DNA of 64,000 bases from Glomus cerebriforme. Taxonomy: Eukaryota > Glomeromycota > Glomeromycetes > Glomerales > Glomeraceae. This document shows positions 24,874 through 36,306 of the stretch, piece after piece. Both the position numbers and the translations under genes were made by a program. A model generated the notes under the pieces. That model was not told the origin of the DNA, ran no database searches, and was given only the letters and a program-made list of their open reading frames with translations. The first letter of the stretch is position 1, and every line of letters starts with the position of its first letter. The DNA is taken from contig QKYT01000060.1 in NCBI GenBank assembly GCA_003550305.1, positions 192,861 to 256,860 of the forward strand, given 5' to 3'.

Positions 24874-24910
24874 GTTTCCATTGCCTAGTTAATAAAAAAG
24901 AATAATAGAC

Positions 24911-27900
24911 ACGTTATACTGTATATCATTTATTCGTCACTATTTACCTTATAAAATGCCTAACTTATGTAAAAAATATTGTCTATTAATAATCATTTTC
25001 ACTTCTATTTCTTTTCACCTATTTTTATGAAATCTCAAGTTGACTTCTATTCACGAACCCTGGTCAATTATTTTTTATAACTTTATAAGAATTATTTTGT
25101 TTATCCTGATGAACGTTTCAAAGGAATTAAATTAAAACATTAATAGTGAAACGTGTTATACATTCTGGCTTTAGATCTTCAATATGAAACACTTCACGGG
25201 ATTCCTTCGCAGAAATCAAGATTATGTTATACTACTCTTACGTGTAGTAAAGATCAAGAAGATAAGTACATCAGTGGATTGAATAAAATAATATTATTAG
25301 CATATTTTCACGTTTTTACTCTCATAATACTTTAATAAGACAGAAAATATTTAATGATGGATATTTAGAGGATTACGTGAAAAGCATAATAATACTCTAG
25401 GAATTCCTACTATTTAGTCTGAAAAATTGTATCAAGAAATTTTGTTACCAGCGTGCATATATTTTTGATACTCTATACATTTTCTTTTTCAAAGATTTTT
25501 GCAGTTGTTAACTATTATCATCTTTTAGGATGAAAAAGATTTGAAGTATTATTATTATTGGATAGTGAATACTGATATGAACGTTGAAAAATTACTTGGA
25601 TACCTAAAACTTTTTCTGTCATACTTTTCACAATAATTGCATTAACTATAGTCTGAAGGATTTTTACTGCGAAAAATTTTTTTTTCGTTATTCTTATTAT
25701 AGTATCCAATATACTGTATATATATCAATTATCTCTAATGAATGTAGAAATATATTTTCCTATGAATTGGATTAATTAGGATCATTACATGTGTATAAAA
25801 TAATAGTATTCAATAATGTACCATCAGACAAGAAAAATATCCATTTAGCGAACTGGGTTTTATCCCAAAACTTAATACTAGTATTGTTTATTTCAATTTA
25901 ACTTTTATTACGCACAATAAAAAATTAATAGATAAATTTATTATTTAATAAATCCAAATTCCTTCTCCTTTCTGCCTCTGCTAATTGTTGCTCCTGCCGT
26001 TCCTCTTCCTTGGCTTTGTTTTCTTGATGCTAAAATAAGCAAAATGAGTAATTCATTAATTATACAAAAAAAAAGTTGATTAACGAGTAAAATCTTACTT
26101 TATGGATATTAAGAATCCACATTCCATCTTTATTTTTATCATCTCACGTACTAGGTATTCTTTCTTTAGCTATATTGCTATATTAGCTGCTTCATCGGCT
26201 GCTTTCTTTATAAGTTGCTCTTGCTTGTCTTTCGCTTCTTTTTCTTGCTAATCCTTCAGTGAGTGCGCTTACAACTGTGGTACATTTTCTGACATAATAT
26301 GGTAAATATATCTTATAAAATCAAATTCTTTTTTTTTATTTAAGTTCTATTTATCATTTATAATAAGAAAGTTTAATTATCTATTAGAGGGAGATTCTCA
26401 TCTATATATATAATTTATGGATGACTCACATCTTGATCTATTTATTACATAATTTATCTATTGCACATCTAAGCAGAAAAAAAAAGACAAAAGTATAATA
26501 TATCTGTTAGACGGACTTATTCGTGCAGTCTATGAAAAGGCTATAAACATAACCACATCGCAACATGAAACGCTTCATAAAAAAGAGAGATTTCGATGAA
26601 GGGGATCCCATATTACAAATGGGTTAATTAGCTATTTTTGTTATTTGTTTTGTGCCGATTGTATTAAAAATGAATTCATTGATCTGCTATTATTTTTGTA
26701 CTGTATTACAGCGAATCTAAAGTATTAATAATACAAATAGTTGTACAGATTTTTTTAGCAAAAAAATATTTCCTCTACATAACAATACAATATTTAAAAA
26801 CTAATAATATTATTAACCGGTAGGTATATTATAGTTAATATGGGAACAATAACAAATCCAATAAATACTTTCTACAGAATAAAAAAATTATTCCCCTCAA
26901 TTTTTCATCATGAATTTTATAGGAAGAAGAAAGGCGAAATGTATGAAAAAGTTTTTGACTTCAATATTCTTCCATTGTATAACGAAGGATGAAATATCGA
27001 AAGTACTAAGACCTTCGGACTTCTATTTTCCAAAAAACTAAGATGCACTCATCTCCAGTTTCCAATAAAAAAATGACTCATCCCTAATTCTGTATATGCA
27101 ACAACTCCCAGTAATGAATTATTACTTTTTAAACTATTCGTCCAGCGAATTTAAAATATTATGTCGAATATAACAACTTAGACGTCGAACGAATGGATCC
27201 AATGAACCCATTTCTACTTATTTCAACAAAAATGTACCACCCAATAGTGAACAGATCCACATAATTGTAAGTACTATGCAACAAAGTTTTCTTCAGTATG
27301 TGATTCTTCGTCTTTCCTGTTATTTTCTTTATTATCTTTATCTTTTTCTTGTGTCTGTTTTAGTACAATGATATATTTTTGTCACATATCTAGTATACTG
27401 AATGGCAACTTATTTTTGTTCAAATTGAGTTATATTTCTTAATTAAGATCTACTCATCTAGATTAAAATAAGAACCTTGTTAAGGATGGCCAAATGTTTT
27501 ATAGGATATACTCTTGTGCTATTGCAAAAATAAAAAATAAAAGAAATTAATCCTTGGATGGTTCTTTTTGAGTTAAGATATAATTACGATTATCTATGCA
27601 TGTCACATAAATTTTAAGTTTATTCATTATAATGTCATTCGAGATGTAGTTCGATATAAAAGCAATTAATACTCCTAGTTATACTCAGTTACTCACTAAA
27701 CTACTATTCATGATAAATCTCAACTTTTTTGTAAAATAAGCTATATAATCAAATAATGTTATGATTATGTTAATCCTTGGACAGATCAAACTGCAGTAGT
27801 TATTTTATTTACGAAATAAACCTATAACGATGATGTCAGAGTTTTTTCATTTTTTCAATGAGGTCTTTACCTTAATCACGTTACATTACACAAATTCCAA

Positions 27901-28307
27901 AAAGGTAATTTTATTTCCTACAAAAATCTGATCAAATTGTAGTATGAGGTTACACATAATTCCAAAAAAGGGAATAGATGTATATATATATAATTCTGCT
28001 CAGAATTAAAAATTATAAATAAAATTTAAACCCCATTGTAAAGCAATGGGTAGCAAACTAGTATTACATTATAATATTTGCTAGAATCTTGATTAAAATA
28101 AAATGAGATTATAAATACGCATACATTTAGTTGGGATATCAAATAACTATATAAAGTGGCTTATTTTTGTGAATAATAGTAAAGTTATATACAGCTTTAT
28201 TTGACTTAAAAATCAGACTATAATAAATTGATTACTATTGCTTTTCAGTGATTAATTATACCATGTCCCACCCTAGTATAATATGTTGTTTTGTATTTTT
28301 TTAATCA
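24911..28307. other. Decayed gene-poor region
   Basis: No intact gene is seen. Scattered fragments look formerly coding. Around 25150-25290 a frame reads DLQYETLHGIPSQK. Around 26510-26620 a frame reads DGLIRAVYEKAINI, then breaks. TTACACAAATTCCAAAAAGG-like words (27885-27975) also occur inside the MITE at 32322-32725, so pieces of that family lie here too. A small hairpin CCCCATTG-CAATGGG is at 28031-28052. Confidence 0.45.
25925..26295 (-). pseudogene. Remnant of a lysine/glutamate-rich gene
   Basis: On the minus strand an ATG at 26295 opens a charged frame (KEAKDKQEQLIKKAADEAA) with in-frame stops. It continues to a donor-like GTAAGAT near 26095. After a gap, a second charged frame (ENKAKEEERQEQQLAEAERR) runs to about 25925. 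The composition is that of a coiled coil, and two or three stops make it non-functional as read. It could instead be a tail exon of a larger dead gene. I cannot name the family. Confidence 0.3.
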
Positions 28308-29057
28308 ATGAGTTTAGCCGACAATATATATCTTGTGTGTCTTCATAAATCATATAGATTGCGTGAAGTAATAACTTATCACGTAAAGGTGGCAGATACT
28401 TTACAAAAAGCTGGAAAATGTCTTCAACCTATAAATTCGACCTCAATAGAACTCCAAAATAAAGTCGAGGTATATAAAAAACAAGAGATATCTTGGAAGA
28501 AAATTAAAGACAATTTAGACTAACTAATAATCATTGAAAGTAAGTTAGTCTCTGATATGTATAAATTGACAATTCTTGTTGGTTTTAACCTTAATTATTA
28601 ATTAAGGTCCCAAAATTTTGTATCAGAAATGTTGCTCGAGATGCAATTGACGATGTTTGCCAAATTATGAAAATATGGCAGGAAGAACTCGTGAAAGAAT
28701 ACCAAAAAAAAATATAATAAATCCTATAATTTCAGCCATCTTTATTTGGATGCAAATAAAAAAGTAAATGATGTATATGTACACAAGATAACACGTCAGT
28801 GATTAATTTCAACTGCTAAGAGTCTGGGCGATATTTCTATCAATGAAATACATACGATGGTTATCTATAAGAGACTTCAGAATGTGATTACACACAAGAA
28901 AAAGTGGAGAGATATCAAAAATATGAATATTTTTGATGAAGTTAAAAAGCGTATAGTAGCAGCAATGAATACCAACTCTCTGATAAACACTCCCAATATT
29001 AATAAAAGAGAATTCTATTCAATGCTTGAAAAATGTGCCAGATTTTTATATGAATGA
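28308..29057 (+). pseudogene. Decayed gene of unknown family
   Basis: The first segment (28308-28469, starting MSLADNIYLVCLHKSYRLRE) ends at a GTATAT donor. The acceptor before 28607 continues the frame as VPKFCIRNVARDAIDDVCQI and stops at 28715-28717. A further frame from about 28738 (LYLDANKKVNDVYVHKITRQ) meets a single TGA near 28800, then runs open through KSLGDISINEIHTMVIYKRL to 29057 (ending EKCARFLYE). Codon-like quality on both sides of the TGA suggests one former helical protein broken by a stop and a possible frameshift. It lies upstream of, and converges with, the minus-strand gene at 29168. Confidence 0.4.
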
Positions 29058-29167
29058 GTTTAAAGATAGCATTGTAGGGATAATAAATTGGAAAGAGATT
29101 TGACAAAATATGAATAATATAAATACATAGTAATCAATTTATTGTAAGAAATTTAGTTTTTACTGAA

Positions 29168-29998
29168 TTACTGTTTATTAAACATCTCAATTAAATCTTC
29201 TACTTCCTTAATAATTTCATCTCCCTTATGTTCTTCACAAAATGCATTCCATACAAGTTCATCGTAATCTTTATTGGGGTCATATTCTGATACATCATCT
29301 TCATCTTCTTCATGCATTCCATCGAAATTAGTAGATTTATGGTTTTCATCTGTTTTGGCTTTGATGAAGAATGAAAATATGTTAATAAGAACAATAAAAA
29401 CTTTGGGCGTTAGCCAGAAGAACATAGCTCTTATTAACTCCAGAGGTATTAGGAGAGGAGTAGCTCATCCCTTCGGGATTCTCTCCTAAAGTTCCACTGA
29501 AATAATATATAATAAATGTTTTCATTAAAATAAAATTTCAATTTTCTCACCAGAATGCTGGAGTTCAATTTCACATGTTTCGTTATTATCAGTCTTTCGA
29601 TCATGCTCATTGTGATAACAGATAATAATAAATCCTATCAAACGTTTCAAATTCTCATCAGAATTTTGTTCTTGTCCGATAACGAGATTTCGAAATACGT
29701 ATATCCCCACAAATGTCATAATAATTAATGACAATTTTATAGGTTTCAAGAGGTCTCTAATGATAAGTTTAATGTTTGGAATACCAAAGAATGCCAGAAT
29801 AATAATTAATGGTAATCTTTTAGATTTCAAGACATTCCTAACGATATGTTTAGTATTTGGAATATCTGCTCTACATTGTAAAATTTTTTTGTTTGTGGAT
29901 TCACTAGGAACTTTATGCTTTTCCCATTTGATTTTTGGAGGACAGAAATCAGACTCTGGAATATTAGGAGTAAATCTCTGCATCATTTCAAGAAACAT
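29168..29998 (-). CDS. Hypothetical membrane protein with internal repeat
   Basis: Two exons on the minus strand, 29551-29998 and 29168-29358, join at a GTGAGA donor and an AAAG acceptor to give 212 residues. An intermediate acceptor at about 29486 is an alternative. The N-terminal third is basic. Residues about 47-105 contain two related segments, IPNTKHIVRNVLKSKRLPLI and IPNIKLIIRDLLKPIKLSLI, each ending in a hydrophobic run, so one or two membrane helices are likely. The C-terminal exon is strongly acidic (HEEDEDDVSEYDPNKDYDEL). No known domain is recognised. The stretch between the exons contains further open frame, so the splice pattern is uncertain. It could be a lineage-specific gene or part of a larger repeat family. 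Confidence 0.45.
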
Positions 29999-30938
29999 TT
30001 TGTATATTTGACAATTACTTTTGATAAAAAAGCATCCACCTTATTAATAATCAAAGGGTACTTATAGACATACACCGTTTACCATAAATAGCAAACAAGG
30101 AAGCTGCCAGACAAATTGCGTTTTTGATTGAGACGACCTATTTGTCACAACAGTGCATAATATAATGAATAAAAATTATACAGTACGACTGTACAAGTGT
30201 AAGGGAACTTCACGTGCATTAATCAAAAATGATACATTTGCAAACAAATTACATCATTATCTTTAGTGAATTCGTTCATATATAACTTATGTTTCATTAA
30301 AATTGTGATATCTGTTTGAGCGGAAGCACAGTTGCACTGATAAATGGACTCTATAACAAATAATAATCCATGTCTGATCTAAGTTAAATATTTATTTTCT
30401 TTCCTTGCTCACGCAATAACACAAATAAAAATTATCAAGCTATTAGTACACATACAGTACATACAATACACTATGAAAAGTTGATTTACAAACGAGTCAA
30501 CAATAAAAAGATTTACAACAAATTCTTAAGATATGTTATTTTAACAAGATGTAGAATTTTGAAAACTAAATAAGTAAAGGGTATTATCCGATTATTTGTA
30601 TGTGATTTAAATCAACCAGTTATATATACGAGAACTAATGTACAATAAATAATCCTTTAGTTTCTTATGAACCTTTATTTCTCAATCATTTAGGACAAAT
30701 TAAGGAATTTATAGGAGAGATAATCTCCACAAGAATTTCCATTTTTTAGTTCTTCAGAACCACACTTTGTTGACAAAGATTCCCAAAATTCAGTTGGATA
30801 TGATAGGGTTGAGAGCAGTTTGTCCGTTTTATACTTCTTTTAGAGTAACCGATTTTGCTGTTCCACTTGAGTTCTTTAAATCATTATTTTTGCAGATGTG
30901 TATCTTTAATAGGATCAAGAATAATTGTTACCCACTAG
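29999..30938. other. Intergenic, nothing recognised
   Basis: AT-rich spacer upstream of the minus-strand hypothetical gene, so it should hold that gene's promoter. A 65-residue frame at 30767-30964 lacks support. Confidence 0.45.
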
Positions 30939-31430
30939 CAGTGTTACGATCCAGATCTGGTTAATCTGTTAATCTAGTGGATAATCTGGTCCAAAAGTAA
31001 ACAGATCATCCATATTTAGCCGGATGACAGATGAAAAAAAGACAGATGAATCCGGATAAATAATCTGGATGACTATTATTAAAATTGATCTTTTTATTGA
31101 ACGTTAATAAATGTTCTTATATTAAAAAGTTAACAAAAACCTGAAAAGTCCGTTTTTACAAAAAAGAGAAAAAGAAGAACATTAGTAACGTTCTTAAATT
31201 AAAAAGTTAAAAAAATTTTCCCTTCCACCCTTTGAAATTACCTCCAAGGAACGTGCCGTCAGTCTATTCCTACAAAATATATAAAATAATTAGTAATAGT
31301 TATAAAGCAAAAATGGATCCGCCAATTATCCAGATAGATCAAAAATTAATTACGGATTGAACTAACAGATCGATAGATTCATCCGAATTATAACACTATG
31401 GATTACGGATTCATTCAGATCGTAACACTA
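30939..31430. mobile_element. hAT-like non-autonomous element, 492 bp
   Basis: The ends are CAGTGTTACGATC and the complement of TAGTGTTACGATC. Subterminal regions carry repeated CAGAT/ATCCGGAT words, as in the element at 42230-43368. The interior (about 31100-31275) holds one or two decayed minus-strand intron-like units: TTTTTGTA tracts, a GAACATTAGTAACGTTC hairpin, and GGTAATTTC-type donors. The 8-bp flanks do not match clearly, so the family assignment rests on ends and similarity. Confidence 0.6.
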
Positions 31431-32321
31431 CCAATCTACCATGCTATTTGTAATGTACACTTAATAATTTTATTAATACATTAACTGGTTATGATTTGTT
31501 TACGTAACTGAGATAATAGTTGTTTTCCCACTTAAGATTAAACCTTTAATAATCTCTTATTGTGATAGAAAGGTTAAAGCCTAAGAGGGTTTAATTACTT
31601 GTGATGAAATAAAAAATATGTAACAACATTATGTATCTAGTATTAAAACAAAAAAAAATATATTGAACCACCTAGACATTTTCTGAACATTTTTTAAAAT
31701 ATTGCAATATCTCATCTGGAATATTGCAATTTTTGAATGATTTCTGGACATGTGAGACATTTTCTGAACACACTGGGACATTTTCAATGATTGTTTCAGA
31801 ATATTCTTTTTTATAGGACTATACTATATATAGGGATGGAAATGAACCAATTTCAGTTCCAGTTTCATGAACTGAACTGATGGAACTACTTCCAATGATT
31901 GGTTTAGAGCAGAGTTCAGAATTGAACTTGCATTTAGAGAGGATGGGTAAAATAAGACTCCATTTCTAGATATCAATAAGAATAAATAGATTTTTTTGTC
32001 ACCTCATATGTTATGACAAGGGATTTTTTTTTATCAAAGTTTCAATTCGTTCATATACAACCACCTTTTAAAACCTATAGGATTGACACACTTTTTGGAA
32101 ATGTCTCAATAAATGACTCAATGAATACTATGTTGCAACATATTTGATAACTAATTTTTGAAACTTTAGGTGACTGTTGAAAACAAATTGTATAAATTAT
32201 CTATTGTTGGATTGAGTAAAAATACTGCTTAAAATGTTAATATAATGCGAATATAATAATAATAATAATAAATAGGATATTTATACTTTATTGTACTGTA
32301 AATATATAAAAAAAAATAAAA
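31431..32321. other. Intergenic, nothing recognised
   Basis: AT-rich non-coding sequence. Short tandem words occur around 31670-31800 (ACATTTTCTGAACA, ATATTGCAAT), with a CAGTTC/GAACTG-rich patch near 31845-31930. No gene is seen. Confidence 0.45.
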
Positions 32322-32725
32322 TTGCTATGAATCACCGCCGGTGATCATCACCGGTAATCACGTGACTTTATATATATAATAATTNATCACACCGTGTCAC
32401 ATCCCCCAGTTTTCAATTTTTACTATTTATTTCAGGGACTTAGAATTTTTTTCGAGGTGTAAAAGTCTATTCGTCACATGTTAGTCGTCACGCCCTTAAT
32501 TTTGGCCAAATCTTTAACGCTGGTCGGAATATCCTTTTATGGAATCTTAGGTAACGTTACACAATCCAAAAAGGCAACTTTATTTCTCTCCGAAATTGAA
32601 ATTTGGGTTACACAAGATTCCAAAAATGGAAATTAGTTTGTNGATCACTTAAATTTTGGCCGGAATTACCGGAATTACCAAATTTGAAAACACCGGTGAT
32701 GATCACCGGCGGTGATAAATAGCAA
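32322..32725. mobile_element. MITE with GC-rich CACCGCCGGTG termini, 404 bp
   Basis: Terminal inverted repeats of about 34 bp start TTGCTAT, then two variable bases, then ATCACCGCCGGTGATCATCA and CCGGT. The right end is the exact complement. Because the terminus itself contains CCGGTGATCATCACCGG, each end can also fold alone. The interior has TTACACAATCCAAAAAGG-type words and is non-coding. A possible remnant of these termini (GACACCGGTGACACCGGTGA) occurs at about 55415-55437. Confidence 0.75.
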
Positions 32726-33963
32726 ACTCCAAAAAAAAATATGAATTTGAAAACATTTGCGACATGGATTGGATTTCACATCGATTTTGAATTATAAAAA
32801 ATAATAATAATTTATGTGTCTTCATTTTCAATAAAGTATAAAATTTTGGTACTTTTTTACGCATCATTCTACCAATTTCTTTTATAATTAACACTTTTAT
32901 AACCATTTATTAAATAGTGTCTACTGAGCTACAGATATGCGTCTATAATAAAAAGAATGCTAAAAGGATTTTTGAGCTTAATTGATCTTGATTTTAAATA
33001 CAGTATAAATGAACTGTAAATTAAGTAAGGAATTATAATTAAACAAAAATATGTTAATCAATAATTGTATTACAAATTAATTTTATAATTAAATAATTAA
33101 GTAAAATAAAAATACATACATATTCTAACATTAACATACTTATTATTTCCATCAATATATCTTAAGTTTCATTGTCAATAGTAAAATGTTCATAGTAACC
33201 AATTCCAAAGATAATAACATGAATAACTGCATGTCAAAAAATGTAGTTAGTTTAAAAAATTCTGAAAATTATACTTTACGAACTGCATTCCTTTAACATC
33301 AATATATTTACTGTTACTATAATATAAAAAGAATTAAGACTATTATATGAAATTATATAATATAAAACATATACCTTCAACATATTGAGCTGTATCTTTT
33401 ATCATCATCAAGCATCGCTTTATCAATATATATATATCAATGAATACCTGTAAATCAAAAATTTTATTAGATTATAATTATTATTTTTTTAAAAAAAAAA
33501 AGATATATTAGATTTCGAAAAACATGACTTTAATTTCTTCTACAAAACTTTCATAAAACAAATGCCCAAAGGATATTTTCTCAATTCAATGTTTTTGAAT
33601 AGATCCTAATGACCATGTTCTAGAAAAATAGAAGAGATTAAGTTTGTTCAACAATTCCATGGATATTATGATAACATTGTCATCCATCAAGAAAATAGAG
33701 AATAAAAATATTTCTGTTGTTTGACATATTATACATGACTATGTCATACAATAACCTAAATGACCAAAAAGGAATATTAGTTGATATAATAGGAAATGTT
33801 TTATATTACTGTAAATGATGACTAGTCATTATTATATTTGAAAAGGAACTGTTTTTCACGGTTTAGTATGTTACGTGAATCAAAATTTTGATATCTATTT
33901 ATTATTTTCTAAATATCTTCACAGAGTCACAGTAGACTAAATCTAGAAAATTTATAATATATT
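32726..33963. other. Intergenic, nothing recognised
   Basis: AT-rich non-coding spacer between the GC-rich-ended MITE and array 3. No coding frame or repeat structure I can support. Confidence 0.45.
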
Positions 33964-34805
33964 TTACTTCATTTTTTGGTTTTTTTTATTTTAAGAAATG
34001 TTCTAACTGAATGTTTCTTTTTTTTTTTTGTAGATTTAGCTTTAGGAATTTGGAATCAGAAATAGAAACATAAGTTTTATAACGAATTACTTCATTACGA
34101 ACTTCATTTTTTATTTTTTCTTTCTTTATTAGAAACATTCTAATCGACCATTTCTTCTTTTTTTTGTAGATTCAGCTCTAGAAACAGAAACAGAAACATA
34201 AGTTTCGTAATGTTTGTTTCATTACAAGCTTCATTTTNCATTTTTTTTCTTTGTATAGAAATGTTCTAACTGAACGTTTCTTCTTTTCTTTTGTAAATTC
34301 AGCTCTGAAAATGGAAATGTAAATTTCATAATGTTCATTTTGTTACAAACTTCATTTTTCATTTTTTTTCTTTGTATAGAAATGTTCTAACTGAACGTTT
34401 TTCTTTTTTTTGTAGATTCAGCTCTGAAAATGGAAATGAAAGTTTCGTAACGTTCATTTTGTTACAAGCTTCATTTTTCATTTTTTTTCTTTATATAAAA
34501 ATGTTCTAACTGAACATTTCTTCTTTTCTTTTGTAAATTCAACTCTGAAAATAAAAATGAAAATGTGTTTTATAAAGTTCATTTTGTTACAAGCTTTATT
34601 TTTCATTTTTTTTTGTATAGAAATGTTCTAACTGAATATTTCTTCTTTTCTTTTGTAGATTTAGCTCTGAAAACAGAAACAGAAATGTAAGTTTTGTAAC
34701 GTTTATTTCATTACAACCTTCATTTTTCATTTTTTTCTTTGTATAGAAATATTCTAACTGAATGTTTCTTCTTTTCTTTTGTAAATTTGACTCTGAAAAC
34801 AGAAA

Positions 34806-35037
34806 NNNNNNNNNNNNNNNNNNNNNNNNNNNNNNNNNNNNNNNNNNNNNNNNNNNNNNNNNNNNNNNNNNNNNNNNNNNNNNNNNNNNNNNNNNNNNNN
34901 NNNNNNNNNNNNNNNNNNNNNNNNNNNNNNNNNNNNNNNNNNNNNNNNNNNNNNNNNNNNNNNNNNNNNNNNNNNNNNNNNNNNNNNNNNNNNNNNNNNN
35001 NNNNNNNNNNNNNNNNNNNNNNNNNNNNNNNNNNNNN
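34806..35037. other. Assembly gap (232 N)
   Basis: Unsequenced run inside array 3. The bases on both sides belong to the same unit type, so the gap probably hides further array copies. Confidence 0.99.
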
Positions 35038-35197
35038 AAATATTCTAACTGAATGTTTCTTCTTTTCTTTTGTAAATTTGACTCTGAAAACAGAAACAGA
35101 AACATAAGTTTTGTAATATTCATTTTATTATAAGCTTCATTTTTCATTTTTTTCTTTGTATAGAAATGTTCTAACCAAATGTTTCTTCTTTTCTTTT

Positions 35198-35743
35198 CAC
35201 TGGTCAAAAACTGATCTATTTTACAGATATCTTACAGATAACTTATAAATATTAGGTATCCAAAATGCAGAAAATCTGCTATATATTGGGTACCTAATAT
35301 GTATACTATAGAATTAAAAAATACAATTTATTAATTATCTCGCTATTTAGTGATTATAAAAAAAGATGAAATATAGCTCATTCGATTCGTCTCATTGAGA
35401 CGTATCAAATGGTACTAATTTCACATTTCTAGGTGTGATAGATGCTGAGATATTTGATAAATCATAAAAAAACAAATAAAAAATGCCAATTTATCAAATA
35501 TCTCGACATCTATCATACTTAGAAATGCGAAATTAGTACCATTCGATACACCTTAGTGAGATGAATCGAATGAGCTATATTTTATCTTTTTATAATCACT
35601 GAATAGCAAGATAATTAATAAATTGTATTTTTTAATTCTATAATATACATATTGATATATAGCAGATTTTCTGCATTTTGGGTACCCAATATTTATATGT
35701 TATCTGTAAGATATCTGTAAGATAGATCAGTTTTTGACCAGTG
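35198..35743. mobile_element. Palindromic CACTA-like MITE, 546 bp
   Basis: The ends are CACTGGTCAAAAACTGATCT and its complement. The two halves are near mirror images over most of the length, meeting near 35475, so the whole element folds back. It splits a pyrimidine tract of array 3 (CTTTTCTTTT and TTTGTAG), leaving a 3-bp duplication TTT at 35195-35197 and 35744-35746. CACTG ends with 3-bp duplication fit CACTA/EnSpm, but the assignment is tentative. Confidence 0.75.
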
Positions 35744-36306
35744 TTTGTAGATTCAGCTCTGAAAATAGAAACAAAAACTTAAGTTTCATAATGTTCATTT
35801 CGTTACAAACTTTATTTTTTATTTTTTTTTGTATAGAAACGTTCTAACTAAACATTTCTTCTTTTCTTTTGTAGATTCAGCTCTAGAAATAGAAACAAAA
35901 ATGTAAGTTTTATAATGTTCATTTCATTACAAGCTTTATTTTTCATTTTTTTTTCTTTGTATAGAAATATTCTAACTGAACGTTTCTTCTTTTCTTTTGT
36001 AGATTTAGCTCTGGAAACAGAAATAGAAATGTAAGTTTTGTAACGTTTATTTCATTACAAGCTTTATTTTTCATTTTTTTTTTCTTTGTATAGAAATGTT
36101 CTAACAGAACATTTCTCTTTTTTTTTTGTAGGTTTGCTTCTGGACTTGAAAAACCAAAATGTAAGTTTCGTAACAAATGTTTCATTACGAAACTTTATTT
36201 TTTTATTTTTTTCTTTGTATAGAAACATTCTAACCGGACATTTCTCTTTTTTTTGTAAGTTTACTCCTAGACTTAAAAAACTGAAATGTAAGTTTTATAA
36301 TGAATA

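Noticed and set aside
20333..24910. LTR retrotransposon
   Set aside because: The direct repeats lack TG...CA ends, a primer-binding site, a polypurine tract and any gag/pol frame between them.
34596..35207. 203-residue minus-strand frame through array 3 (KKRRNIQLEHFYTKKK repeats)
   Set aside because: Much of it is N, and the rest is the complement of pyrimidine tracts and splice-like signals. The apparent repeat protein is a by-product of the array period. Similar frames at 35943-36185 and 16266-16596 are the same effect.
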